NCBI RefSeq assembly: GCF_964642095.1
Contig: NZ_OZ209244.1
Span: 2,480,001 to 2,544,000 of the forward strand
From: Fretibacterium fastidiosum
GTDB taxonomy: Bacteria > Synergistota > Synergistia > Synergistales > Aminobacteriaceae
Direction: 5' to 3'
DNA: 64,000 nucleotides
Made by a program: the position numbers and the translations under genes. This document shows, piece by piece, positions 16,639 through 24,788 of this stretch. The notes under the pieces are model-generated. The model did not search any database. It had not been told where the DNA came from and worked only from the letters and a program-made list of their open reading frames with translations. Every line of letters starts with the position of its first letter. Position 1 is the first letter of the stretch.

Positions 16639-17403
16639 TCAAGGCCGCGGGCAGCCTGGGCTGTGCGTCGCGATGAAGTGGTCGATCAGCCGTCTGGAGA
16701 TGCTGGCGGAGTTGGGAATGCCCTTCGGGATGTCCTGCGGCGCAAACCAGCCGGCCTCCCCGATCTCCACCCCGTCGGGACGCAGCTCCCCTCCCTTCCA
16801 GCGGGCCGTGAACCCCAGCATCAGCGAACACGGAAAGGGCCAGGACTGGCTGCCGAAGTAGCGGATGTCCTGCACCTCGATGGACACCTCTTCCATCACC
16901 TCGCGGGACACCGTCTCTTCCAGCGTCTCACCGGGTTCCACAAAGCCGGCAAGGACGCTGAAGCGCCCCGCAGGCATGTTCAGGTTGTGAGCCAGAAGGA
17001 GCTTCCCCTCCCGCTCGATGGCCGTGATGATCGCCGGGGAGAGCGGCGCGTAAAACGTGCGCCCGCACTCGGCGCAGCGCCGTCCCCTGTCCTTCTGACG
17101 GGGCACGAGGGGCGCGCCACAGAAGGAACAGAGGCGGACATTCCGCCACCAGCTCATGTACTGCCACGCGGCCCCCGCCCGCGCGAAGGGGCCGTCGCCG
17201 AACTTTCCCCAGACCTGGCGCAGCCCCAGCCACTCCGACCCCACCGGAGGCTGAAACGCCTCGTCCACCTCGCACCAGGGCGTCAGCTCCTGCCACGGAC
17301 GGGGAAAGTCCAGCGAGCAGCGAAGCGCAGACGACGGGCGCTCCCCCGGATCGGCCAGGCCGTCCCGCGCCGCCAACACCTCGTCGCCTCGAAAGATCAG
17401 CAC
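16639..17403 (-). CDS. nudC: NADH pyrophosphatase (NudC family)
   Basis: 254 residues. Hydrolyses NADH to NMNH and AMP; homologues remove NAD caps from RNA. N-terminal domain, then a zinc ribbon (CSFCG...CAECG, about 92-112) and a Nudix domain with the box GFVEPGETLEETVSREVMEEV (about 152-172) and SQSWPFPCSLMLGF, which contains the SQPWPFPxS motif that separates NudC from other Nudix enzymes. Two bases after selB. The stop codon lies directly against the left end of the IS element, so the C-terminus SPGCPRP appears native but the downstream region has been replaced. Confidence 0.95.
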   Translation of the reverse strand: MLIFRGDEVLAARDGLADPGERPSSALRCSLDFPRPWQELTPWCEVDEAFQPPVGSEWLGLRQVWGKFGDGPFARAGAAWQYMSWWRNVRLCSFCGAPLVPRQKDRGRRCAECGRTFYAPLSPAIITAIEREGKLLLAHNLNMPAGRFSVLAGFVEPGETLEETVSREVMEEVSIEVQDIRYFGSQSWPFPCSLMLGFTARWKGGELRPDGVEIGEAGWFAPQDIPKGIPNSASISRRLIDHFIATHSPGCPRP

Positions 17404-17405
17404 AG

Positions 17406-19322
17406 CTACTGTCCTTTTACGACGCGGACGTCCCCGACGCGCCGGGTGTACCCCTTCGAGTCGAAGTACTCCAGCACGGGAAGGATAAACTTGCGGGAGC
17501 TCTGCGTCCTGTCCCTCACGGCAGCCAGGGTCACGTTTCCGCCGATCTCCCGCAGGATGCCCAGCATGGCCCGCTCCAGCTCCGCCGTCAAGACGTAGCC
17601 CCCCGGCAGGAGGGCCAGCTCACGCGAGTTCCTGAGGCTTTGGATGAGCGCGCCGAACACAGGCTGCGAGAGCTTCATCTCGTCCCGCAGCTCGTCCAGC
17701 GTGAGGAGTTGCCACCCCTGTCGGCGGCAGATCTCCGCCAGCCTCTGGCTGTTCTTCAGAAACTCCCCCTCGCTCCTCGGGGCGAAGTCCGGCGTGCGGA
17801 CCTTATTTTCGTCCAGCGTCAGGGCGCCGTCCTCGATCATCAGGGCGATCAGGGAGCGGAGCGCACGGGCGTCCGGAAGGGGAACCTGCCGCAGCGCCTC
17901 GTCCAGGGGAAGGCCCGCCTCAGCGGGGAAAGACTTCTGGTAGGCCAGGACGGCGTCCTTCAGGTCCGTCTTCAGCTCCGCGCAGCGGGCAAGCGAGAGG
18001 TAGAGCGGCTTATCCCCCTTCAGCTCCACGATCCTGCCGGAGGCGGCGAGGTTCTTCGCGATGTCGGCGCAGTTGGCGAGGGTCTCCTGCATCGCCACCG
18101 CCGCGCTCTGGGCGTCCATCGCCCTGGCGTCGTCGATGAGCCGCTCCAGGCGAACCGAGGGCGTTCCGGCGGACAGGAGTGCCCTCATCCGGGCGAGTAC
18201 CCGCGCCCTCGCCTCGGCCCCTCTGGGCTTTCGGGAGTAGGGAAAGACCACGCCCCCCCCGCCAATCGTGATCAGCGGGCTGTAAAAGCGGATGATGAAC
18301 CGCTGGTTCAAGGTGCAGACCACCGGCTCTTCAAGGACGAGTTGGGCAGGCTCCTCGGTCCCCGGCCGTATCTGCTTCGACTGCAAAAGCGCCACCCGCG
18401 CCAGGACCTCGGACGTCCCAATGCAGAGGTGAACGCGCTGCCAGTGCCGCAGCGGCTCGCGGACGGAGGGCAGGAGACGGATCGTGGCGTCGAAGCAGGC
18501 CGTCGGAGCGTAGATCCCCCTCTGGCAGACGACGTCGCCGCGCTCGATCTGATCCACGGCGACGTTCGTCAGGTTGGCCGCCACGCGCTGCCCCGCGCAG
18601 GCCTCGTCAACCGGATGGCCGTGGACCTGAAGGCTGCGGATCTTTCCCTGCCTCCCGGTGGGGAGCACCTCCACCTCCGTGCCGGGGCGCGCCATCCCCC
18701 GGTAGGCGGTCCCCGTGATCACCGTGCCGAAGCCGGAGATGGGGAAGGCCCGGTCGATGGGCAGGAACAGGGCACCGCTGCGGGGACGCGGCCTCACCCG
18801 ATCCACCAAAGCCACGATCTCCCGCCTCAAGACGTCCAAATTGGCGCCGGACAGGGCCGAAACGGGGACGATGGGTTTTCCGTCCAGGAACGTGCCGCGC
18901 ACGAACTCCTTCACGTCCTCCCGAACCAGCTCCACCATTCCCTCCTCCACCCGGTCGGCCTTCGTGATGGCGACGAGGCCGTCGTGCACTCCGAGGAGCT
19001 CCATGATGGCCAGGTGCTCCCTGGTCTGGGGCATGACCCCTTCGTCCGCAGCCACCACGAGGAGCGCCGCGTCGATACCGGAGGCCCCGGCCACCATCTG
19101 CCGGATGAAACGCTCGTGCCCCGGCACGTCGATGACGCTCACGACGCGCCCATCCTGGAGGTGCAGCGGGGCAAAGCCCAGTTCTATCGTGATCCCGCGC
19201 TTTTTCTCCTCGAGCAGACGATCGCAGTCCACCCCGGTGAGGGCGGAGATCAGGGTCGTCTTTCCATGGTCGATGTGTCCCGCCGTCCCGATGACGAGAC
19301 AAATCTCCTTCTCCTCATTCAC
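17406..19322 (-). CDS. selB: Selenocysteine-specific elongation factor SelB
   Basis: 638 residues. Brings Sec-tRNA to UGA codons by binding a SECIS hairpin in the mRNA. The N-terminal EF-Tu-like G domain has GHIDHGKTTLI (about 14-24), DVPGHERF and TKAD; two beta-barrel domains follow; the C-terminal third holds the winged helices that read SECIS (for example the block near 560-638). GTG at 19322 is chosen: it overlaps the selA stop and has GGGGGA about eight bases upstream. A longer frame to 19376 lies inside selA. The G2/G3 patterns are standard. Confidence 0.95.
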   Translation of the reverse strand: MNEEKEICLVIGTAGHIDHGKTTLISALTGVDCDRLLEEKKRGITIELGFAPLHLQDGRVVSVIDVPGHERFIRQMVAGASGIDAALLVVAADEGVMPQTREHLAIMELLGVHDGLVAITKADRVEEGMVELVREDVKEFVRGTFLDGKPIVPVSALSGANLDVLRREIVALVDRVRPRPRSGALFLPIDRAFPISGFGTVITGTAYRGMARPGTEVEVLPTGRQGKIRSLQVHGHPVDEACAGQRVAANLTNVAVDQIERGDVVCQRGIYAPTACFDATIRLLPSVREPLRHWQRVHLCIGTSEVLARVALLQSKQIRPGTEEPAQLVLEEPVVCTLNQRFIIRFYSPLITIGGGGVVFPYSRKPRGAEARARVLARMRALLSAGTPSVRLERLIDDARAMDAQSAAVAMQETLANCADIAKNLAASGRIVELKGDKPLYLSLARCAELKTDLKDAVLAYQKSFPAEAGLPLDEALRQVPLPDARALRSLIALMIEDGALTLDENKVRTPDFAPRSEGEFLKNSQRLAEICRRQGWQLLTLDELRDEMKLSQPVFGALIQSLRNSRELALLPGGYVLTAELERAMLGILREIGGNVTLAAVRDRTQSSRKFILPVLEYFDSKGYTRRVGDVRVVKGQ

Positions 19323-20748
19323 AGGCACATTCCCCCTTCCCCGCAAGCGGGCCGGCCTCCGGCTGGAGGGCTGCAAGGGCGTTCACCACGACCTCCTCGT
19401 CCCCCGGTTGGAGGGTCCTGACGTGCAGCACCAGCGCGTCGTCCCTGGCGCCGGCGATGACGGGACGCTCTCCCTCCCTCAATAGGGCCTGAAGGCGCCC
19501 CGCACCCCCCGCCGGATGTCCGCTGACGGCGACCCCCCAGCCCGCGAGAGGCTTTTCGGGGTAGGACCCTCCGCCCACGGCGTCCTCCACGGAGACCACC
19601 TCCACCTGCGCGGCAACCCGCCCCTTCAGGGCGGCGGCCAGGCCCTCGGCACGCTCCCTAAGGGTCTCCGCAGGAATCCGGATCATGGCCGGCGTCGGGA
19701 TGTCGTCCAGCGCCCCGCGCCTGTAGAGGCGCAGGGTTGCCTCGAAGGCGGACAGGGTGATCTTGTCCACGCGCAGCGTCCTGAGGATGGGGTGCTTCCT
19801 CAGCCCGTTCACGACGGCACGACGTCCGGCGATGACGCCGATCTGGGGACCGCCCAACATCTTGTCCCCGGAGAAGGTGATGAGGTCCACGCCCTGCTGC
19901 AGGGAGGTCCGAACGTCCATCTCCCCCCGCAGGCCCAGCAGCTCGCCGTCAACGAGGAGGCCGCTTCCGGCGTCCTCCATGAAGACCACCCCGCGCTCAT
20001 GGGCCAGCGCGGCCAGGTCCTTCCGCTCCGGGGCCGCGGTGAAGCCCTCGATGCGGAAGTTGGAGGGGTGCACCTTCAGGAGCATCGCCGTGTTCTCCCC
20101 CAGGCCGGCCCTGTAGTCCTCGATGTGCGTTCGGTTCGTCGTGCCCACCTCCACCAGCTTCGCGCCGGAGAACTCCATGATGTCCGGCACGCGGAAGGAG
20201 CCGCCGATCTCCACCAGCTCGCCCCGCGAGACGACGACCTCCCTGCCCCGGGCCAGGGCGATGAGGCAGAGGAGGACGGCCCCGGCGTTGTTGTTCACGA
20301 CGAGCGCCGCCTCGGCGCCGGTCAGGTCGCAGACCAACCCCTCGACGTGGACGTTGCGCTGCCCCCGAACCCCCTGCGCCAGGTTGTACTCCAGGTTCGA
20401 GTACCCTCGCGCCGCGCGCTCCATCGCCCGCACGGCCTCCGCGGCCATGAGGGAGCGGCCCAGGTTGGTGTGGATGACCACCCCGGTCGCGTTGACGACG
20501 CGGCGCAGGTTCGGCCTCTCCGCCTCGGTCAGGGCGCCGAGGCACGCCTCCCGGATGCGCTCCGGGGAGACGTCCTCTTCCTGCCCCGTGAGCATCCGGC
20601 GCCGGACGGCCGTCAACTCGCCGTTGATGACCCGCTTCACCGTCTCCCTGCCCGCCCTCTCGATCCAGGGCCGTGCCCAATCCTGCGCCAGCAGGACGTC
20701 CATGCCAGGGATCGCCCGAAGTTTTTGCTTGATGTCCTCAACCGTCAT
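19315..20748 (-). CDS. selA: L-seryl-tRNA(Sec) selenium transferase
   Basis: 477 residues. PLP enzyme that turns seryl-tRNA(Sec) into selenocysteinyl-tRNA(Sec) with selenophosphate. Family signatures: RRVVNATGVVIHTNLGRS, YSNLEYNLAQGVRG, VNNNAGAVLLCL, and the PLP Lys in TFSGDKMLGGPQIG. ATG at 20748 is used because AGGAGTGGGGA lies just upstream; the open frame extends 26 codons further without a binding site. No selD or tRNA-Sec gene is visible in the window. Divergent from yedF, sharing the region 20749-20899. Confidence 0.96.
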   Translation of the reverse strand: MTVEDIKQKLRAIPGMDVLLAQDWARPWIERAGRETVKRVINGELTAVRRRMLTGQEEDVSPERIREACLGALTEAERPNLRRVVNATGVVIHTNLGRSLMAAEAVRAMERAARGYSNLEYNLAQGVRGQRNVHVEGLVCDLTGAEAALVVNNNAGAVLLCLIALARGREVVVSRGELVEIGGSFRVPDIMEFSGAKLVEVGTTNRTHIEDYRAGLGENTAMLLKVHPSNFRIEGFTAAPERKDLAALAHERGVVFMEDAGSGLLVDGELLGLRGEMDVRTSLQQGVDLITFSGDKMLGGPQIGVIAGRRAVVNGLRKHPILRTLRVDKITLSAFEATLRLYRRGALDDIPTPAMIRIPAETLRERAEGLAAALKGRVAAQVEVVSVEDAVGGGSYPEKPLAGWGVAVSGHPAGGAGRLQALLREGERPVIAGARDDALVLHVRTLQPGDEEVVVNALAALQPEAGPLAGKGECACE

Positions 20749-20899
20749 CTTTGTCCCCACTCCTGAAACGTCTTTAAAATTCTCCCGGCGGCGCGCGCCG
20801 CCTGCTGGATAGTTTTCTTCAATCATTCTATAATATCAACCATTCTATAATAATTGAGTTCAGTGCTCAAGCTCTTATAGACGCAGGAGGATGCTCTCG
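20749..20899. promoter_or_regulatory. Divergent promoter region, selA / yedF
   Basis: About 150 bases, with a notable AT-rich core at 20815-20865 that contains a repeated word, TTCTATAATA, at about 20824 and 20842. These give -10-like boxes in the plus direction toward yedF, and AT-rich sequence (AATTATTATAG) toward selA. The paired copies make it a candidate shared regulatory site. No -35 could be assigned with confidence. Confidence 0.5.
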
Positions 20900-21718
20900 A
20901 TGGTCACAGTGAACGCGTTCGGTAAGTCCGGCCCGGAACCGGCCGCAATGACGAAGGAGGCGCTGGAGAAGGGGGCGGACGAGGTTCGCGTGATCGTTGA
21001 CAGCCCAACGGCAGCCGCGAGCGTCAGAGATTTTTTGATCGGGGCGGGCCTCCGCGTCCAGCTCCAGGACGACGAGGGACAGCTGATCGTCGTCGGCGAG
21101 AAAAAAAAGGACGCCGCCGCCGACGGACCGAAGGGAGAGACGCCTCCTCCCACCGCGCAGGAGGCCAAGCCACTCGAAGGGTCGCCGCGCCGCGAGCCGC
21201 ATCGGGCGGAAGAGCCGACTCAGACGGAGGGGCCACACCCAAAGCCCCAGGTCCCCTTCCGGCAGCCCCCAATGGAGGGAGCGCCGGGCAGCCGCCGTGG
21301 GAAACGCTCCCGCTCAAAACAGAAAAAGGAGCCGGAAGCCGTCCCCCAGAAGGGACAGGAGCTTGCCCCCCCGCGCGACGACACGTCCCTTGCCGTCCTC
21401 ATCACGGGGGATACCTTCGGGCGTGGCAGCGAGGAGCTTGGAGGGGTGCTCGTGAAGAGCTTCCTGAAGACGCTGGCGGGCCTTGAGACTCCGCCGACCG
21501 TTCTGGCCCTGATGAACGGAGGGGTGAAGCTGGCCCTCTTCGACTCCTCCACCTGCGACCGCCTGAAGGACCTGGAAAGGCGGGGGACCAGGGTCCTCGT
21601 GTGCGGCACCTGCACCAATTTTTACGGCGTAACGGACAGCGTCGGCGTCGGCATCATCTCCAACATGTACGAGATCGTGGAGACGATCGCCAGGGCGGGC
21701 AGGATCCTGAGCCTCTGA
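20900..21718 (+). CDS. yedF: YedF-type selenium metabolism protein
   Basis: 272 residues. YedF proteins combine a TusA-like sulfurtransferase domain with a DsrE-like domain and usually occur with selA/selB/selD; the selenium role is from genome context, not biochemistry. Here the N-terminal domain (1-about 70) is present but the usual CPxP motif is replaced by GKSGPEP. A charged Pro/Lys-rich linker of about 80 residues follows, then the C-terminal DsrE-like domain (TSLAVLITGDTFGRG to the end) with CDRL and CGTC. The second ATG (20900) is preferred, nine bases after AGGAGG; the first ATG (20891) is too close to it. Confidence 0.9.
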   Translation: MVTVNAFGKSGPEPAAMTKEALEKGADEVRVIVDSPTAAASVRDFLIGAGLRVQLQDDEGQLIVVGEKKKDAAADGPKGETPPPTAQEAKPLEGSPRREPHRAEEPTQTEGPHPKPQVPFRQPPMEGAPGSRRGKRSRSKQKKEPEAVPQKGQELAPPRDDTSLAVLITGDTFGRGSEELGGVLVKSFLKTLAGLETPPTVLALMNGGVKLALFDSSTCDRLKDLERRGTRVLVCGTCTNFYGVTDSVGVGIISNMYEIVETIARAGRILSL

Positions 21719-21781
21719 CCCCAAGGCGGGCTCAGGGAAAAAGGGGCTGAAGGGACCGCATCGCGAAAGGGGAGGAGAACC

Positions 21782-22618
21782 GTGAACTCGGATTGGAAGT
21801 CCGGGGCCGAACGGCCCGTCATGGAAGGGGACCTGCAGTACCACATCCGCTGCCGAAGGGGCGACGTGAACCGCTACGTCCTCCTTCCGGGGGACCCGGC
21901 CCGCGTCGAGGCCATCGCCCAGGGCTGGGGAAGCTCGCGTTTCATCGCCGACAACCGCGAGCACCGGACGTGGAGCGGTGAGTTGGACGGCATCCCCGTC
22001 ACCGCGTGTTCCACCGGCATGGGAGGACCGTCGACCTCCATCGCGCTGGAGGAGCTGGCCGCGCTGGGGGCCGACACCTTCATTCGCGTCGGGTCCTGCG
22101 GGGCCATCCAGGAGGGAGTCGAGTGCGGCGACCTCGTCATCTGTTCGGGAGCCATGCGGCAGGACGGGACCAGCCAGGATTACATCGACCTGTCCTACCC
22201 CGCGGCGGCCAGTTACGAGGTGACCGCCGCCCTCGTGGAGTCGTGCGAGCGCCTCAAGGTGCGCTACCACGTAGGCGTCAGCTGCACGACGGCGTCCTTT
22301 TACTGCGGCCAGGCCCGGCCGGGGCTGAAGGGCTACTCCCCATCCTCCCAGGCCCATAAGGTCGAGGACCTGAACCGCGCGGGCGTCATGAACTTTGAGA
22401 TGGAAGCCGCCACGGTCCTCACGCTTGCCGGACTCTACGGCCTGCGCGCGGGGGCCGTCTTCGCCGTCGTCGCCCACCGCCTGAAGGACTCGTTTCAATA
22501 CGTGGGCATCGATCACAGCATCCGGGCAGCCAACGAAGCCCTGAAGGTCCTGGCCGCCTGGGACAGGGCCAAGGAGGCCAGAGGGAAGCCCTTCTGGTTC
22601 CCCGGCCTCCTGGCCTGA
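21782..22618 (+). CDS. udp: Uridine phosphorylase family nucleoside phosphorylase
   Basis: 278 residues. Cleaves uridine (or a similar nucleoside) with phosphate. Family signatures: YVLLPGDPARVEAIA (near 30-45), STGMGGPSTSIALEEL (near 78-93) and RVGSCGAIQ (near 105), plus the FEMEAATVLTLA block. GTG at 21782 with GGGGAGGAG about six bases upstream. About 65 bases after yedF, so possibly co-transcribed. The exact nucleoside is not fixed by sequence. Confidence 0.93.
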   Translation: MNSDWKSGAERPVMEGDLQYHIRCRRGDVNRYVLLPGDPARVEAIAQGWGSSRFIADNREHRTWSGELDGIPVTACSTGMGGPSTSIALEELAALGADTFIRVGSCGAIQEGVECGDLVICSGAMRQDGTSQDYIDLSYPAAASYEVTAALVESCERLKVRYHVGVSCTTASFYCGQARPGLKGYSPSSQAHKVEDLNRAGVMNFEMEAATVLTLAGLYGLRAGAVFAVVAHRLKDSFQYVGIDHSIRAANEALKVLAAWDRAKEARGKPFWFPGLLA

Positions 22619-22644
22619 CGGAAGGCGACGCAAGGACACAAAAG

Positions 22645-22684
22645 TCCCCTCAGGCCCGCGTTTCGACGGGCTCGAGGGGACCGA
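22645..22684. terminator. Bidirectional hairpin between udp and rplS
   Basis: Inverted repeat GTCCCCTC...CCCG and CGGG...GAGGGGAC around a loop of about seven bases. The plus-strand 3' side has no U run, but on minus the stem is followed by TTTTG, so it probably ends the rplS operon and may also end udp. Confidence 0.65.
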
Positions 22685-22696
22685 AGGCGGCAGGCT

Positions 22697-23050
22697 TTAC
22701 GCGAAGTCGCGGCGCTCCTTGATGCGCGCGGCCTTTCCGCTCAACTTGCGCAGGTAGTACAGCTTCGCGCGGCGGACGCGCCCCTTGCGTTGGACCTCGA
22801 TCTTATCGATGGAGGGGCAGTGCAGGGGAAAGACCCGCTCCACCCCGATTCCGCTCGATACCTTGCGCACGGTAAAGGTCTCGTCCAACCCGCCGTGCTG
22901 GCGCGCGATAACCACGCCCTCAAAGACCTGAATTCGCTCGCGGGCGCCCTCCTTGATCTTCACGTGGACGCGAAGGGTGTCGCCCGGCCGAAAATCGGGC
23001 GCAGGGTCCGCCTTAAGATAATTCTTCTGGACAAGGTTCAATACGTTCAC
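22697..23050 (-). CDS. rplS: 50S ribosomal protein L19
   Basis: 117 residues. Found at the 30S-50S interface. Family signatures: FRPGDTLRVHVKIKEG, ERIQVFEGVVIARQHGG, and FPLHCPSIDKIEV before the basic C-terminus (RKGRVRRAKLYYLR). Last gene of the ffh-rpsP-rimM-trmD-rplS operon, 23 bases after trmD, with AGGAGG upstream. The intervening spacer carries a fragment resembling the end of the dispersed repeat. Confidence 0.97.
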   Translation of the reverse strand: MNVLNLVQKNYLKADPAPDFRPGDTLRVHVKIKEGARERIQVFEGVVIARQHGGLDETFTVRKVSSGIGVERVFPLHCPSIDKIEVQRKGRVRRAKLYYLRKLSGKAARIKERRDFA

Positions 23051-23063
23051 TGGTGCTTCCTCC

Positions 23064-23084
23064 TAAATAAAAATCAGCGCTTTC
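23064..23084 (-). repeat. Repeat-end fragment at the trmD stop
   Basis: On minus the sequence TTAGGAAAGCGCTGATTTTTA closely resembles the end TAAGGAAGCGCTGATTAA of the dispersed repeat near 11410-11427. The trmD stop codon (TGA) lies inside it, so a repeat end may have supplied the last codons. Only about 20 bases match, so chance is possible. Confidence 0.4.
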
Positions 23085-24237
23085 CTAAAAATCGATCCAG
23101 TGCAATTCCCGCCCTGACCGCCAGGGGCAGCGTCTCCGCCTCCTGAGCCACCGAGGCGTAAACCGCAGGGCCTTCCGCGATCTCCCCCGCCTCCACTCCG
23201 TCGGGGAACAGAAAGAGCAGCGGCCCGTCGTGCTCGAGGCAACGGCGCTTCGCCTCCAGCGTATGAAGGCTGCCGCTTCGGGGCTGAGCCTCTACAACGA
23301 CGGTCAGCGTCGGCCGTCCTTTCCCGTGGGACCGGGCCCAATCCCAAACGCGGGACAGGCTCCCCAGGACCCTGGGGACGCCGGAGGCCCCCGCCGAGAG
23401 CGCGTCGAACGAACGCCGCTCATCGGGGCGAAGGATGACGAAAAAAGGCCTCCCCAGCCCGTAAAAACGGCAGAGGGAGGAGAGGGCCTCCGCCCCTTCC
23501 GGCGTCGGCCCGTCGGCCGTGAGGAGCGCCAAGCGGGCCCCTCCGGAGAGGTAGTCCCCTATCGCCGCCCTTGCCAGGAGGTCGGGACGGCGGATCAGCG
23601 TTCGCTCCACCGCCCTGGCCCGACGCCAGGTCCGAACCTCCGCCTCGTTGCCGCTCAAAAGCACCTCCGGGACGTCCATTCCCCTCCAGGAGGCTGGCCG
23701 GGTGTAGTGCGGATGATCCAACATCCCGCGGTAAAAGGAGTCTTCCTCCACCGCCTCCCCTCGACCGACAACCCCCGGAACGAGGCGCGCCATCGCGTCG
23801 ATGACAGCCATGGCGGGGATCTCGCCCCCGGTGAGGACGCAGTCGCCCACCCTCACCTCAAGGTCCACCTCGCGCTCGACAAAGCGCTCGTCAATCCCTT
23901 CATAATGACCGCAGAGGATAACGACGTGTTCCTGGCGCGAGAGCGTCTCAACGATCTCCTGGGTCAGGAGCGTCCCCTGCGGAGAGGGATACACCACACA
24001 GGCCTCACCCTCGCCGCGGGCCGCATTCAGCGCGTCCTCCAGCTGAGGCGCCGCGAGGACCATGCCCCCCGCGCCAAAGGCGTAATCGTCGATTTGACGA
24101 TACCCGCCCCGACCGAACTCGCGAAGGTCCACCAAATCCACCCGCAGCAGGTTCCTTTTGACGGCGCGGCCGACGATGCTCGTCGAGAGAAAATCGCGAA
24201 AGAACTCCGGAAACGCCGTGACGATCGTTACGTGCAT
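23074..24237 (-). CDS. trmD: TrmD tRNA (guanine-N1)-methyltransferase fused to a SPOUT methyltransferase-like domain
   Basis: 387 residues; normal TrmD is about 240. The first 230 or so residues are TrmD, which methylates G37 N1 in tRNAs and prevents frameshifting: DYAFGAGGMVLAAPQ, ILCGHYEGIDERF, GDCVLTGGEIPAMAVID and EEDSF. The extra 150 residues (from about RLALLTADGPTPEG) resemble the RNA_Me_trans/SPOUT domain (Pfam PF09936 style) that in Thermotoga, Aquifex and Desulfovibrio is a separate gene beside trmD. No stop or frameshift divides them, so this is a true fusion. ATG at 24237 overlaps the rimM stop. Confidence 0.93.
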   Translation of the reverse strand: MHVTIVTAFPEFFRDFLSTSIVGRAVKRNLLRVDLVDLREFGRGGYRQIDDYAFGAGGMVLAAPQLEDALNAARGEGEACVVYPSPQGTLLTQEIVETLSRQEHVVILCGHYEGIDERFVEREVDLEVRVGDCVLTGGEIPAMAVIDAMARLVPGVVGRGEAVEEDSFYRGMLDHPHYTRPASWRGMDVPEVLLSGNEAEVRTWRRARAVERTLIRRPDLLARAAIGDYLSGGARLALLTADGPTPEGAEALSSLCRFYGLGRPFFVILRPDERRSFDALSAGASGVPRVLGSLSRVWDWARSHGKGRPTLTVVVEAQPRSGSLHTLEAKRRCLEHDGPLLFLFPDGVEAGEIAEGPAVYASVAQEAETLPLAVRAGIALDRFLGKR

Positions 24238-24779
24238 CAGTCCCAGAGCCCCTCGATCAAAGCGATCCTGAGACGGCCTCCCTCGAGGTCGATGTCGCGA
24301 ACGAACTCCCGGACGGCAGGGATGTAGTGCAGGCCCCCTGCGGCGTCGCGTATCTCGTACAGCTCGTTGGCGCCCGTGAGGAAATCCGTCACCGTTCCCA
24401 GAGGGCGCCCCTCCAGGTCTTCGACAGCGAGGCCGATCAGGTCGTCAACCCAGAAGCTGCCCCGCGGAAGCTCGACCCGCTCCTCCCGATCGATGAGGAT
24501 GGACGCCCCCACACAGGCCTCCGCCTCATCCCGCGTCGAAAGGTCTGTCCGCAGCGTGAGGAGGTTGCGTCCCTCGTCGAAGCGGACGCCGCGCACCTCG
24601 AGCGTGCGGAGGACGTTCCCTCCACGATAGAGGGCGATCGTGCTCATCGCCTGGAAGCGCTCCGGGAAGTCCGTCAGAGGGACCACCGTCAGCGCTCCCT
24701 GAAGGCCGTGCGCGGAGGCTACACGTCCGATCTGGATTTTTTCAGACGCCTGGACGCCCTTCGAGGCCGCTCTGGAAAT
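24237..24779 (-). CDS. rimM: Ribosome maturation factor RimM (start codon uncertain)
   Basis: RimM helps assemble the 30S head and binds S19. The conserved N-terminal core IGRVASAHGLQG, then LTDFPERF, and a PRC-barrel C-terminus (LIGLAVEDLEGRPLGTVTDFL) are clear. Problem: the codons for IQIGRVASAHG lie at 24687-24743, upstream of the only standard start (GTG at 24686), which would cut off the conserved part. In the longer frame, from the KH stop at 24791 on, no ATG/GTG/TTG occurs. Possibilities: an ATT start (24779, used here), a mutated or misread start at 24749 (GCG before SEKIQIGRV), or a frameshift from a GTG at about 24787. See findings. Confidence 0.85.
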   Translation of the reverse strand: MSRAASKGVQASEKIQIGRVASAHGLQGALTVVPLTDFPERFQAMSTIALYRGGNVLRTLEVRGVRFDEGRNLLTLRTDLSTRDEAEACVGASILIDREERVELPRGSFWVDDLIGLAVEDLEGRPLGTVTDFLTGANELYEIRDAAGGLHYIPAVREFVRDIDLEGGRLRIALIEGLWD

Positions 24780-24788
24780 CGTGCTTCA

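Noticed and set aside
20749..20899. tRNA-Sec (selC) between selA and yedF
   Set aside because: No cloverleaf with a UCA anticodon and long extra arm could be found in this 150-base gap.
22619..22696. A riboswitch between udp and rplS
   Set aside because: Only one simple stem is visible, it lies downstream of both genes, and it matches a terminator.
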